From Thiohalomonas sp041685045 (GTDB lineage Bacteria > Pseudomonadota > Gammaproteobacteria > Thiohalomonadales > Thiohalomonadaceae), in assembly GCA_041685045.1 (NCBI GenBank), contig JAWLGP010000004.1:136160-200159 (forward strand): 64,000 nucleotides of DNA, read 5' to 3'. The position numbers and the translations under genes were made by a program. Each line of letters begins with the position of its first letter. Position 1 is the first letter of the stretch. The notes under the pieces were generated by a model, which was given only the letters and a program-made list of their open reading frames with translations, did no database searches and was not told the origin of the DNA. This document shows, piece by piece, positions 51,632 through 61,480 of the stretch.

Positions 51632-54600
51632 CCAGGCCGAATACGACCGAGATGACCAACGGCTTGATGGCGTCGGCCTGGGTGCTGGTCTCCGCCAATA
51701 GCGGCAGCAGACCGGCAATGGTGGTAAACGAGGCGATGAGGATCGCGCGCAGCCGGTCGCGACTGGCCTGACCGGCGGCCCGGACGGCACCCAGCCCCCG
51801 TTCCCGATGCGCCTTGATGAATTGAATGAGCAGGATGGCATTGTTGACCACGATGCCGGCCAGCCCCGCCGCACCGATCAGTGAGGGCATGGAGAGATAA
51901 AACCCCATCAGCACGTGGCCCCAGACCGCGCCGATGAACGCCAGGGGGATGGAGAGCATGACGATCAGCGGCTCCACGTAGCTGCGGAACTGGAACGACA
52001 GGATTACGAAGATCCCGACCAACCCGATCAGTAGGCCGCGCCCGATGGAGCCGCCGGTCTCGGCGGAACGGGCCACCTGCCCCTCAAAGACCACCTCCAC
52101 CCCGGGGTGCCTCGCCGAAAAGTCGGAAAGCCAGCGTTCGCGCAGGTCCGCGACGATCGCCTGGCCGCTGCTCAGGCGGGCATCCACATTGGCCTCGATG
52201 GTGACGGTGCGACGGCCATCGATACGGGTGATCCGCGCCCACTCGCGCCGCTCGGCAATCCGGACTACCTCCCCGAGCGGGACACGGCTGCCGTCGGGCA
52301 GGCGGATCGTCTGTTCGGCGAGGTCGCCCAAGCTGTCGCGTCCGCCCTCGGTCTGACGCACAAGCAGCTCGACGTCCCAGTCGCCGATGCGCTGCGTATC
52401 GGCAATCTCGCCGAGCCATGCGGCCCGCAGTTGTCCCCCGACCTCCTCGGCGGTGAGTCCCATCCCGTGCGCCCCGGGCGCGAGGGAGAGGGTCCGCTGC
52501 GGTTTGCCGGGGCGCAGGTCGTCCATTACGTTGTAGACGGCCGTATAACTGACCAGGGTCTGTGCTGCGTCGAGCGCCGCGGCCTTCAACACCTCCAAGT
52601 CCCCCCCACGCAGGCGCAGCGCCACGGGGATGCCGGCGGGGCCGAAGCCCGGCTCCTGGATGAGCAGGCTGTGAATGCCGGGGATCGTCCCGATCTCCTT
52701 GCGCCAGAGCGTGGTGAGTCGGTCCAGGGTCACGCTACGCCGCTCGGCAGTCAGCAGGTCGACCACCACGGTCGCCACATGGCTGCCCCCCTCGCGGGCG
52801 CTCGCGTTATGGTTGAAGCGCACCTGGGTGGAGCGCACCAGCGCAGCCTGCCCGGGCTGCTCGGCCGTGAGCCGCCGGTCAATGCGCCGCATTGCCGACT
52901 CCACCTGGGCGGCCACCGCCTCAGTACGGGCTAGCGGTGTGCCCTGCGGCATCAGGATACGTGCCTCCAGCACGTCACCGTCGATGTCGGGCATCGCCTC
53001 GTTGCCCACGTGGCCACCGGCGATGAAGCCGACCGAACCGAAAAGGACAAACAGCAGCAGGCCGAGCACCAGGTAACGCGCCCGGATTGCCGCGTCGGCC
53101 GTGGTGCCCACCCGCTCCCGAAACCGTTCGAAACCGGCATCGAAGGCCGCGCGAAAGCGGGACTCCCGGCCCTCGGTCAACCGCGGGAGCGTCCCCTTGA
53201 GGTGGTGCGGCAGGATCCAGAACGCCTCGACAAGGCTCGCCGCCAGTGCGGCGATCAGCACTACCGGTAACACCTTGAGCACTGCACCCAGTTCCCCGGC
53301 CAGGAACGACAGCGGGCCGAACACCGCCACCGTGGTGAGAAACGAGGAGATCACGCCGGGCAGCACCTGGCGGGTGCCCTGCACCACCGCCTCCAGGGCC
53401 GAGTGGTGCTCGCCGGCGTGCACCGCAATGTTGTCGGTGATCACCACCGCGTCGTCCATCACGATCCCCACCGCCATCAGAAGCGCAACCAGGGTGATCA
53501 TGTTCAGCGACAGCCCCGCGACCCCCATGACAAAAAAGGTCCCCATGAAGGCCGCCGGCAGACCCAGCACCGCCCACAGCGCCAGGCGCGGGCGGAAGAA
53601 CAGGCTCATCACCAGCACCACCAGCACCAGACCCATCACCCCGTTCTCGACCAGCATCTGGAGCCGGTCGCGGACGATGCTGGTCATGTCCTGCGTTACC
53701 GTCAGCCGGACCCCGTCACCCAGCCGCTGCCGCTCCCGCTCCACCAGGGCAGTCAGCGCCTCCATCACCCGCAGGGAGTCGTCGCGCAGGCTCTTGCTGA
53801 TCTCCAGCACCACCGCCCGTTCGCCGTTGAAGCGGACCTTCTCCTCCTCCCGCTCGCCCACCTCGCGCAGGGTGGCGATATCCCCCAGGGTCAGCTCGCC
53901 GCCCGCCCCGTCAGAGACCACCACCAACCCCTCCAACTCACGCAGCGACCGACGCTGGTCGGTGAAACGCAGCTGGATGTCGCGCTCGCCGGTCTGCAGC
54001 GTCCCCAGCGGCAGGTCCACGTTCTGTCGCCCGAGCCGCCCAGCCAGTTCACGGGCCGACAGGCCATGCTGCGCCAACACCCCGCGCGGCACCTCCACCT
54101 GCCACTGCCGTTGCGACAGGCCATGGAGCGTCACCTCGGCCACCCCGGGCAGACGCATCAAGCGCTCCTCGAGCGCCACCGCGTAGTCCTCCAGGTGCGT
54201 CAACGGCATCGCCCCCGAGACGGCGACCGCCGCCACCAGGTCGCTGCGGTGGAGTTCCCGGATGACCGGCCGCTCGGCTCGCGACGGCAGGTCGGTGATG
54301 GCACCAACCTCCGCGTCGATGTCGCTCAGAAAGCGCAGCGGCTCCCCGCCTGGCGCCATGGTCGCCACGGCGCTGGCGAGATTGTCCTGCGCCACGCAGC
54401 TCATCTCATCGAGAGAGTCGACGGCGCGGACTGCCTCGTACAGCCGACGACAGACGGCATCCTCCACGTCGGTGGCGGTAGCGCCGCGATAGACCACCTC
54501 GATACCCACCTCCACCGGACGGTAGTCGGGAAAGGTCTCGCGCTTCAGCGACGGCGCGGCGAACAGCCCCATGGCCAACAGCACGATGAGCAGCAGGTTG

Positions 54601-54635
54601 GCGGCGGTCGGGTGGGCGGCGAACCAGCGGATCAT
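51549..54635 (-). CDS. RND-family efflux permease (HAE1-type)
   Basis: 1028 residues with the usual RND arrangement of 12 membrane helices and two large periplasmic loops. It begins MIRWFAAHPTAANLLLIVLL. The proton-relay Asp pair is in LLMAVGIVMDDAVVITDNI (helix 4), and ETFPDYRPVEVGIEVVYRGA and the final LLVIPALYVVFDDWG are typical. The adaptor gene overlaps it by 4 bp upstream. No outer-membrane factor gene is present, so it may use a shared TolC-like protein. The substrate is unknown. Confidence 0.92.
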   Translation of the reverse strand: MIRWFAAHPTAANLLLIVLLAMGLFAAPSLKRETFPDYRPVEVGIEVVYRGATATDVEDAVCRRLYEAVRAVDSLDEMSCVAQDNLASAVATMAPGGEPLRFLSDIDAEVGAITDLPSRAERPVIRELHRSDLVAAVAVSGAMPLTHLEDYAVALEERLMRLPGVAEVTLHGLSQRQWQVEVPRGVLAQHGLSARELAGRLGRQNVDLPLGTLQTGERDIQLRFTDQRRSLRELEGLVVVSDGAGGELTLGDIATLREVGEREEEKVRFNGERAVVLEISKSLRDDSLRVMEALTALVERERQRLGDGVRLTVTQDMTSIVRDRLQMLVENGVMGLVLVVLVMSLFFRPRLALWAVLGLPAAFMGTFFVMGVAGLSLNMITLVALLMAVGIVMDDAVVITDNIAVHAGEHHSALEAVVQGTRQVLPGVISSFLTTVAVFGPLSFLAGELGAVLKVLPVVLIAALAASLVEAFWILPHHLKGTLPRLTEGRESRFRAAFDAGFERFRERVGTTADAAIRARYLVLGLLLFVLFGSVGFIAGGHVGNEAMPDIDGDVLEARILMPQGTPLARTEAVAAQVESAMRRIDRRLTAEQPGQAALVRSTQVRFNHNASAREGGSHVATVVVDLLTAERRSVTLDRLTTLWRKEIGTIPGIHSLLIQEPGFGPAGIPVALRLRGGDLEVLKAAALDAAQTLVSYTAVYNVMDDLRPGKPQRTLSLAPGAHGMGLTAEEVGGQLRAAWLGEIADTQRIGDWDVELLVRQTEGGRDSLGDLAEQTIRLPDGSRVPLGEVVRIAERREWARITRIDGRRTVTIEANVDARLSSGQAIVADLRERWLSDFSARHPGVEVVFEGQVARSAETGGSIGRGLLIGLVGIFVILSFQFRSYVEPLIVMLSIPLAFIGAVWGHVLMGFYLSMPSLIGAAGLAGIVVNNAILLIQFIKAHRERGLGAVRAAGQASRDRLRAILIASFTTIAGLLPLLAETSTQADAIKPLVISVVFGLVTATVLVLLVIPALYVVFDDWGWTRQE

Positions 54636-55993
54636 TGGCGGTTCCCCGCGGCCTGCGCACGCATTTCACGTTCCAGCGCTTCATCGCGGCGCGGCACGAC
54701 AGCCATGCCGTCGATGGCCGGGAGCGGGTCGTCGACGATCACCTGGTCCCCCGGCAAGAGGCCGGCCGCGATGACCGCCAGGTCGTCCTGTTCGAAAGCG
54801 ACCTCGACCGGCCGTCGTTCGAGGCGCGGTCCGTCGGCCACCCGATAGACCTCCCCGTCGTGGACCGCCGAGGCCGGCAGCGTCAGCAGCGGCTGCGGGC
54901 TCGGCGCCGAGAGCCGCACCTGGAGATACATGCCCGGCTGCAGCGCTGGCCGCTTCGGCGGGGCCACATCGGCATAGGGTTCATCCACGGTGACGACCAC
55001 GCGCACCGCGCGGGTGATCGGGTCCAGCCCGCTGGCCACCCGTTCCAGCCGTGCCGGCCAGCGGGTCATCTCCGCATCTACCAGCCGAACCTCGGCACCG
55101 ATGGCGGAAAAATCCAACTGTTCATGGAGATCGAACGCCGTGGACGCCGGTTCGGGGCGGACCACGCCGCCCATGAGGCGACGCAGCATCGACAAGGGGA
55201 TGTGGGCTTCGACCTCGGCGGCCGCCAGGCCGTCTCCCTGGAACAGCGGCTGGCCCGCCGCGACATACTGGTGCCGCTCCACCGCGACCGACGCCACGCG
55301 CAGGTCGAACGGCGCCACAAAGCGTGTGTCGGCCAGGTCTTGCCGCGACTGCTCAAGGCGGGTCCTTGCCCGATCCCGCTGTGCAGCGAGGCGATCACGG
55401 CGCACCGGGATCAGCTTCAGCTCGTTGCTCAGCTTCGCCACCGCCTGACGCTGCGCCAAGGTAGCCCGGCGCTGTTCATCCTCCCGGGAGCGCGCCAGCG
55501 ACCCGTTCGCCACCAACCGCTCAATCCGTGTCAGCTCCTGCTCGGCCAGTTCGAGCCGCTCACGCTCCAGTGCCAGCAAGCGACCGGTATTCTCCTGCTC
55601 CGTCTCCAGCTGATCCCCTTCAGCAGCGAGCGATGCCAGGTCCGCCTCGGCCTCGGCGATCGCCAGCTCATAGCGGCTCGGGTCGAGGGCAAGCAGCTGC
55701 GTCCCGGCACGAACCAACCGCCCACTCTCCAGCTCCGGATGGCGCTCCACCACCCGACCAGGGACGTTGGCCACCGCCTGCCAGCTCTCTGCCGCCCGCG
55801 AGACACCATAGCCACGCGCCTCGAAACGGAATGCGAGCGGTTGCAGCATGATCGTCCGCACCGCCAGCGCACGCGCCTCCTGGTCCTCCCGCTCCGGTGC
55901 CTGGCGGCTGAAGACCAGCAGGCCCAACAGCACGAGCCCCGCCAACAGGCCGACTGCGGCCCATAACCGCCTCGTATTCCTGATCAGCCGCAT
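54632..55993 (-). CDS. RND efflux periplasmic adaptor (membrane-fusion protein)
   Basis: 453 residues. One N-terminal membrane anchor (LWAAVGLLAGLVLLGLLVF) is followed by a biotinyl-lipoyl-like half (VRAGTQLLALDPSRYELAIA), a long alpha-hairpin coiled coil (about 110-210), the second lipoyl half (FVAPFDLRVASVAVERHQYV) and beta-barrel domains. It links the RND permease encoded next to it, with a 4-bp gene overlap, to an outer-membrane channel. A possible FNR-type box lies 110 bp upstream. Confidence 0.9.
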   Translation of the reverse strand: MRLIRNTRRLWAAVGLLAGLVLLGLLVFSRQAPEREDQEARALAVRTIMLQPLAFRFEARGYGVSRAAESWQAVANVPGRVVERHPELESGRLVRAGTQLLALDPSRYELAIAEAEADLASLAAEGDQLETEQENTGRLLALERERLELAEQELTRIERLVANGSLARSREDEQRRATLAQRQAVAKLSNELKLIPVRRDRLAAQRDRARTRLEQSRQDLADTRFVAPFDLRVASVAVERHQYVAAGQPLFQGDGLAAAEVEAHIPLSMLRRLMGGVVRPEPASTAFDLHEQLDFSAIGAEVRLVDAEMTRWPARLERVASGLDPITRAVRVVVTVDEPYADVAPPKRPALQPGMYLQVRLSAPSPQPLLTLPASAVHDGEVYRVADGPRLERRPVEVAFEQDDLAVIAAGLLPGDQVIVDDPLPAIDGMAVVPRRDEALEREMRAQAAGNRQ

Positions 55994-56307
55994 CGGCAGG
56001 TCTCCTTGAAAACCGTCACGACTCCCGCTCCTCCTTGGCCCATTGACTGGAAGCGAGCGAAGTCAACCCGGCGACATTGAGGCAAAGGGACCCGGCTGTA
56101 ATTGATCCGGCTCAAGGCCGGTAGAGGACAGCTACCGGCACCTTACGTGAAGGAGAACTGCCGAGCGAACTGCTGGAGCAGCGGGATCGCCTAATGGGGG
56201 GCTGGATACACAGCGTCCGCACCGGCCCCCCAGAACCTGGCGGCGGAGGGCGCCCGACTCGCGGGCAATGCGAACTCGTCATCAATCGATATTTGACTCT
56301 GACTCCA
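55994..56307. other. Intergenic region, 314 bp
   Basis: Upstream region of the RND operon and downstream region of the VapC-like gene. It contains the FNR-type box at 56102. Short plus-strand frames after the box have no recognisable features. Confidence 0.5.
56101..56127. promoter_or_regulatory. Second copy of the FNR box and its flank
   Basis: TTGATCCGGCTCAA at 56102-56115 is identical to the box before the norE-like gene, and the 27 bp 56101-56127 differ from 20959-20985 at one position. On the minus strand it lies about 110 bp before the RND adaptor gene, where a -10 at class II spacing is poor. On the plus strand no gene follows. It may control the RND operon at another spacing, or be left over from a lost FNR-controlled gene. 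Confidence 0.55.
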
Positions 56308-56688
56308 TCATCCTTCGCGCTTGGGATAGTACTTAACGCCTGGCAAGTCTTCGAAGCCGTTATCCTGCGTCCACACGACAGCACTATGCTTGCGCGCTGT
56401 TGCATAAATAATACTGTCGGCCAGTGGCAGCTTGTTTTGCACACCATAGATGGCGGCCTGGATTGCCAGCTCTGAGCTGAGCGGGATGACTTTCCCTTCG
56501 TTCATGTGGGCCGTTGCCAGCAGGGCGGCCTCTTCATCACGTTGTCGCAGGATATTCTTGAAGACCTCCGTGATCGTGATGCTGGGAACCAGCAGTACCT
56601 CCGTCTGCTCTATCGCCTCGGCAAAGACTTCCGCATTGTCATCACCAGCAAAATATGAGAGCCACGCGGAGGAATCGACGACATTCAT
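56308..56688 (-). CDS. VapC-type PIN-domain toxin
   Basis: 126 residues, PIN fold. The metal-binding acidic residues D5 (MNVVDSSAW), E41 (ITEVFKNIL), D91 (LADSIIYATA) and D109 (TQDNGFEDL) are all present, so the ribonuclease is probably active. It overlaps the AbrB-type antitoxin gene by 4 bp, the typical layout of a VapBC module. The RNA target is unknown. Confidence 0.88.
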   Translation of the reverse strand: MNVVDSSAWLSYFAGDDNAEVFAEAIEQTEVLLVPSITITEVFKNILRQRDEEAALLATAHMNEGKVIPLSSELAIQAAIYGVQNKLPLADSIIYATARKHSAVVWTQDNGFEDLPGVKYYPKREG

Positions 56689-56891
56689 ACGCGATCGTCA
56701 TCCCTGTCCACCTCGGTATCGATCCCCTTGAGGAAGCCTCTCATCTCCTGCATCGGTTTGAGCGGGATAAGCTCGATACGGTTTTGATAGGTCAGGACTT
56801 GTACTCTTTGCCCGGAAACGATTCCCAGCGCATCACGCACCTCTTTGGGAATCACCACCTGAAACTTGGGCGACACGGTAACGGCTGTCAT
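56685..56891 (-). CDS. AbrB/MazE-type antitoxin (VapB-like)
   Basis: 68 residues with an N-terminal swapped-hairpin AbrB domain (VTVSPKFQVVIPKEVRDALG, then QRVQVLTYQNRIELIPL) and an acidic tail (GIDTEVDRDDDRV) that should bind the PIN toxin. It precedes the toxin gene and overlaps it. A palindrome just upstream is a good candidate operator for autoregulation. Confidence 0.88.
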   Translation of the reverse strand: MTAVTVSPKFQVVIPKEVRDALGIVSGQRVQVLTYQNRIELIPLKPMQEMRGFLKGIDTEVDRDDDRV

Positions 56892-56914
56892 GGGGGCGCC
56901 TCATCGATACATGC

Positions 56915-56927
56915 ATCGTTTAACGAT
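56915..56927 (-). promoter_or_regulatory. Candidate operator of the VapBC-like module
   Basis: ATCGTTTAACGAT is a perfect 6-bp inverted repeat around one base, 24 bp upstream of the antitoxin start. ATCGAT copies on both sides extend the dyad-rich patch. AbrB-type antitoxins usually repress their own promoter through such sites. Confidence 0.5.
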
Positions 56928-57024
56928 AGCCCGATCGATATGCCTGTTCAAGCTTCTCGCCGCTCTTGGCTCCAGTGCCTTATCCCCCTCGCAGGACGCT
57001 GAATTCCTGGAACAGAGGCGGAGC

Positions 57025-60000
57025 CTACGATTCTTCCCGCAACAGCCGTAGCAACTCCTCTGGCGAAACCTTGCCACCCATTGCCGTTCCTTCCAGCAGG
57101 CTGTCGGCCAAGTCGCGTTTTTTGTGGTGCAGTGCGACGATTTTCTCTTCGATGGTGTCCTTCGCCACCAGGCGATAGATAGTGACCGGGCGCTGTTGGC
57201 CGATACGATGGGCGCGGTCCGCGGCCTGGTCCTCCACCGCCGGGTTCCACCACGGGTCCATGTGGATGACATAGTCGGCGGCGGTGAGGTTGAGACCGAC
57301 GCCGCCCGCCTTGAGACTGATCAGGAACAGCTCGCCTTCGCCTGCTTGAAAGGCGCGCACCCGGCGGTCGCGCTCGGCGGCGGTCGTGCTGCCGTCCAGA
57401 TACTGGTAGGCGATCCGGCGCGCGTCGAGCAGCTCGCGGATGAGGCCAAGGTGATCGACGAACTGACTGAACACCAGCGCCTTATGGCGGTTCTCCAGCA
57501 ACTCGTCGAGGATTTCGCCAAACGCCTCCAGCTTGGCGCTCGGCAGGGCCGGACCGTCGGTCACCAGCCGTGTGTTGCAGCAGGCGCGGCGCAGGCGGGT
57601 GATCTCGGCGAGGATCTGGAGCTGCCGCTGGCCCTGCTTGCGGCTGCCGCCGTCCGCGTCGGACTCGAGGTGCAACAGCGCGCGGCGGCGCAGCGCCTCG
57701 TAGAACCGCCGCTCCTCGGGGCCCAGCTCCACCTCCTGGAGGATTTCGGTACGTGGCGGAAGCTCCTCCAGCACCTGGGTCTTGCTACGGCGCAGGATGA
57801 AGGGCTGGATCAGCTTGCGCAGGGCGGTCTGGGCCGCGACGCTGCGGTCCCGCTCGATGGGAGCGGCGAAGCGGCGGTTGAACCGCTCCAGCGACCCGAG
57901 CAGGCCCGGATTGATGAACCGGAACAGGGTCCACAGCTCTCCCAAGTGGTTCTCCACCGGCGTGCCGGTGGTGATCACCTTGAACTGCGCCCGCAGCGCC
58001 ATCGCCGCCCGGGTGCGTTTGGTGGCGAGATTCTTGATCGCCTGCGCCTCGTCCAGTACCGCCGTTTGCCAGTTCACCGATGCGAGCGAGTCGATGTCCT
58101 GTTGCAGGAGACCGTAGGTGCAGACCACCAGATCGAAGGGCTTGAGGTCGGCGAGCAACTGGTCGCGATCGGCGCCGGTATAGGTAATCACGTTGAGCGT
58201 GGGGGCGAATCGGGCCGCCTCCGCCCGCCAGTTGCCGGCCACCGAGGTCGGGGCGACGACCAGAGCCGGACCCTCGCCGGCACGGTGTAGCAACAGGGCG
58301 AGGGTCTGCACCGTCTTGCCCAGTCCCATGTCGTCGGCCAGGCAGGCGCCGACTCCCCACCGAGCGAGCCGCGCGAGCCAGCGGAAACCGTCCAACTGAT
58401 AATCGCGCAGTTCCGTTTGCAGCGTGGAGGGGAGCTTCGGCCGCAACCTTTGCGCCTCCTCGTAGCGCTCCCGGAACGACTGCCAACCGTCATCGCCCAC
58501 GAACTCCTCCGCCTCGGCGGCCAGCTCTTCCAGCGCCAGCCCCGCCAGCGGATTGAGACGCACGCCCTTGCCGCTGCGTTCGGCGACAGCGTTCAGATCG
58601 CCCAGACGGCGGCGGAACTCCCGGGTGAGCGCAATGTACTCGCCCTCGCCCACCTGAAGGAACCGGCCCGGCGTCTGATCCAGCAGCTCCAGCAGGCGGA
58701 CCATGTCCCAGACCTGGCCGTCGTCCAACATCACCTCGCCGCTGGCACTGAACCACTCCTGGGCGCTTTGTACCTGCACCCGCAGGTTGCGAGTGTCGGC
58801 CCGGCCGGCGAGTCGAAAGCGCTGGCCCTGCGGCCACTCCACCCGTACCCGCTCGCCGAGCCCATGCAACTGCTCCAGCAGTTCGAGCGACGACTCCGGC
58901 TGCGGCAGCAACAGGGCCTCCTCTTCCTGCTCGGCCGCGGCCAGTGCCGGGCACGCCGCCAGCACCTCGGCCGCCCGCGTCTGCTCCAGGTCGAGGCTGC
59001 GGTCGGCCTGGACCCGCCGCCCCTCCAGCTCGGCCACCAGCGTGCGTCCGCCGCTTCCGGGCCGGATATAAGGGCCGCGCTCGCCGAACGGGCGCGCCAG
59101 CAGCATCGCCTTGAGCCCGGCCTCGAACGGGAGCAGTTGCAGGTGCGGCGAGGGGTCGCCCACCACCGTCTCGTGCACCTCGCCGCCGCCGCCAATGTCG
59201 GAGTGGACCGTCACCAGGCCGGCGATGGCCCCCAGCGAGTCGAGCACCTGTTCACGGGCGCTCTCCGGCACGGTGAGGCCGCCTTCGAGCATGACGGCGA
59301 TCTCCCGCTGCTGCCCGGTGAAGGGGATGACCACAATCCGGTTCAGCCCCTCGCGAATGATGGCGATCCCCTCCTCCTCCTGCTCCTCCGGGTCCGGTGC
59401 CAGCGTGATCCGAAGCTGCCCGTCCCGGTGCTCAACCCGTAGTTCAGGCTCCCCTCGTACCACTTCGATGGGCGTTGGCGGACTGCCGTCCGAAAACACC
59501 AGGGGGTGATCGGCCAGCGCCTGCAGCGCCTCGACCGCCGCCAAATCGAACTCCTCGTACCCCCAGCCGTGGCTATCGCGGCGGATGGCGGCGATCACCT
59601 TGCGATCGGCCGCCGTGACGAACCCCAGCGTGTCACTCTCTTCATAGAGGCGGCGCAAGGAGACGGCGCGGCCGGAGGTCCAATTCCCCTTGGCGGTACG
59701 TTTCTGCACCTTGGGCGACACGCGCCAGCCGTAGCGCTCGCCCACCAGCCAGATCAGCCGTTCGCCGGACTCGGCCCGCCCATCCCCGCCGCTCAGCGCG
59801 AAGTGGGACAGGGCATTCAAGGTGCGCTGCCAGGGCTCGACCCGGGCCACGAGATCGACGCTGCTCCAGCTCGCCCCACTGCGCTCCCGCGCCGCCGCCG
59901 CCAGCGCGCCGAGCTCTTCCGCCCGCGGACCGCCCAGGCGGGCCAGCAGCTCCGCGGCCTCGCCGGCCAGCCAGAGATAGCCCGCATCCGCCAAGGCGCG

Positions 60001-61194
60001 CCGGTGCTTCTCCAGCTCCGCCGCCGCCTCACGCGCCTTGGCGGCGTCCTCCCAGTAGAGCAGAAGGAAGTAGAGCAGCGGATAGAATCCATCGAGCAAA
60101 CCCGGCGACGGGGGCAGCAATGGAGCAGTGCCCGGCGCATCCCCCGCCAAGTCCAACAGGCGCCGCAACAGCAGGCGCTCCTTCGAGAGGGCGTGCTTGC
60201 GGGCGCCATACTCTTGCCGGACATACGCGGCGGCCCGCTTCCCCTGTCCCGCCCGCAAAAGGGCGATCAGGAAGATCGGCTCGAAGTCCCACGGCACCGC
60301 CACCTTGCGCTTGTTACCGTGCTCCTTCTGGATGGCGATGAAGCGATCGAACTGGTCGACGGCCACGGCCGGTTCGTCGCCAAAGGCGGCGCGCCAACCG
60401 CAGATCAGGGCGCCCAAGCCGTCCGCGCCGCCGGCCGGATCGAGCTGAGCCGCGTCCTCCCAGCGACCCGACAACAGCAGGAGCACGCAAGAGTTGTGGA
60501 GCATGGCGAAGCTGCACTGTGGCGCCCGTTCGCGGCACAGCCGCTCCGCAAACGCCTCGACCGGACCCGGCGCCCGAATCCGCATCAGGGTATCCGCCAG
60601 CAACTCGCCCAGGACGAAGCCACACAACGCCTCGGGCAGGGCGAACAGCCACGCCTCCTCGAAGGAATCCTCCACCAGCCGGCGCAGCGGATGCTCGCGG
60701 CGCGACTCCTCAAAGCGCTCCCACCGTGCATCCTGCGACACCTCGGAGAGAGCCGCCTTGTCCCCCCGAAACAGCGCCAGGCGCAGATCACGCCACACCT
60801 CGTCCGCATCGGTGTAATAGCGCCTGTAATAGAACCCGCTCTTTTCCCTGACATGGTTCTCCACCGCGCTCGCCAGATCGTCGAAGCTGCCGTCCGTCAG
60901 GGAACGGCGGGCAACCGCCTCCGCCACCTCCGGCCGGCAACGGATCTTCGAATTGACCTCCACCAGCAGCTTCGCGCGCGCCAACTGATCGACGAGCGGT
61001 GCAATCACTTTCGGGGTCAATAGTTTGGTCCCGTCGACGCGCTCGCCGGCAGCGGCAAAGCCCTTGGCAAGCACGGTGCGGGAGATCGGTTGCTGAAACA
61101 GGGCGAGCAACTGGAGCAGACGCCGGGCCTGATCGGGAAGGCGGTCGAACGCCTTCACCGGCGCGGAACCTGGTTTGACGCTTGAGGCGGACAT
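57025..61194 (-). CDS. Large SNF2/RapA-like DEAD/DEAH-family ATPase
   Basis: 1389 residues from the ATG giving MSASSVKPGSAPV. The N-terminal about 900 residues are mostly helical and not recognised, apart from TPR-like or winged-helix-like segments. The SNF2 motor follows: motif I LADDMGLGKTVQTLALLLHR near residue 955, motif Ia VVAPTSVAGNW, motif II VLDEAQAIKN, motif III TGTPVENHLGELW, and in the second RecA half ALVFSQFVDHLG, LISLKAGGVGLNLT and motif VI DRAHRIGQQRPV. It is a predicted dsDNA translocase that remodels protein-DNA complexes. It stands alone; the length and N-terminus are unusual compared with RapA. Confidence 0.88.
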   Translation of the reverse strand: MSASSVKPGSAPVKAFDRLPDQARRLLQLLALFQQPISRTVLAKGFAAAGERVDGTKLLTPKVIAPLVDQLARAKLLVEVNSKIRCRPEVAEAVARRSLTDGSFDDLASAVENHVREKSGFYYRRYYTDADEVWRDLRLALFRGDKAALSEVSQDARWERFEESRREHPLRRLVEDSFEEAWLFALPEALCGFVLGELLADTLMRIRAPGPVEAFAERLCRERAPQCSFAMLHNSCVLLLLSGRWEDAAQLDPAGGADGLGALICGWRAAFGDEPAVAVDQFDRFIAIQKEHGNKRKVAVPWDFEPIFLIALLRAGQGKRAAAYVRQEYGARKHALSKERLLLRRLLDLAGDAPGTAPLLPPSPGLLDGFYPLLYFLLLYWEDAAKAREAAAELEKHRRALADAGYLWLAGEAAELLARLGGPRAEELGALAAAARERSGASWSSVDLVARVEPWQRTLNALSHFALSGGDGRAESGERLIWLVGERYGWRVSPKVQKRTAKGNWTSGRAVSLRRLYEESDTLGFVTAADRKVIAAIRRDSHGWGYEEFDLAAVEALQALADHPLVFSDGSPPTPIEVVRGEPELRVEHRDGQLRITLAPDPEEQEEEGIAIIREGLNRIVVIPFTGQQREIAVMLEGGLTVPESAREQVLDSLGAIAGLVTVHSDIGGGGEVHETVVGDPSPHLQLLPFEAGLKAMLLARPFGERGPYIRPGSGGRTLVAELEGRRVQADRSLDLEQTRAAEVLAACPALAAAEQEEEALLLPQPESSLELLEQLHGLGERVRVEWPQGQRFRLAGRADTRNLRVQVQSAQEWFSASGEVMLDDGQVWDMVRLLELLDQTPGRFLQVGEGEYIALTREFRRRLGDLNAVAERSGKGVRLNPLAGLALEELAAEAEEFVGDDGWQSFRERYEEAQRLRPKLPSTLQTELRDYQLDGFRWLARLARWGVGACLADDMGLGKTVQTLALLLHRAGEGPALVVAPTSVAGNWRAEAARFAPTLNVITYTGADRDQLLADLKPFDLVVCTYGLLQQDIDSLASVNWQTAVLDEAQAIKNLATKRTRAAMALRAQFKVITTGTPVENHLGELWTLFRFINPGLLGSLERFNRRFAAPIERDRSVAAQTALRKLIQPFILRRSKTQVLEELPPRTEILQEVELGPEERRFYEALRRRALLHLESDADGGSRKQGQRQLQILAEITRLRRACCNTRLVTDGPALPSAKLEAFGEILDELLENRHKALVFSQFVDHLGLIRELLDARRIAYQYLDGSTTAAERDRRVRAFQAGEGELFLISLKAGGVGLNLTAADYVIHMDPWWNPAVEDQAADRAHRIGQQRPVTIYRLVAKDTIEEKIVALHHKKRDLADSLLEGTAMGGKVSPEELLRLLREES

Positions 61195-61480
61195 GGGCTG
61201 TACACGGGATAGAAACCCGCATTTTGCAGGATTGTCGCCCCGGGCTCTAGTTCCCCGAACGTTTGGGGTCACTGCCGGTGTTTGCTGGTGTTAAGGCGCT
61301 TCCGGAGTTCCTTGACATCACCCAGCGGTACAAGAACCTCGGAAACTTTTTATGAATTGGGCTCAAATAATGGCTGTAAACAGGGCCATATTTATTAGCC
61401 GCTGCCTGGCGGGACGTCGCTCAAGTCTTTACCCGTGTCCACCCGAGCCTGAAGACGCTCGACGAACTGCTCGGAACCAA

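Noticed and set aside
56194..56475. 93-codon plus-strand frame after the second FNR box
   Set aside because: It runs antisense through the VapC-like gene and has no family features; I kept only the regulatory site.
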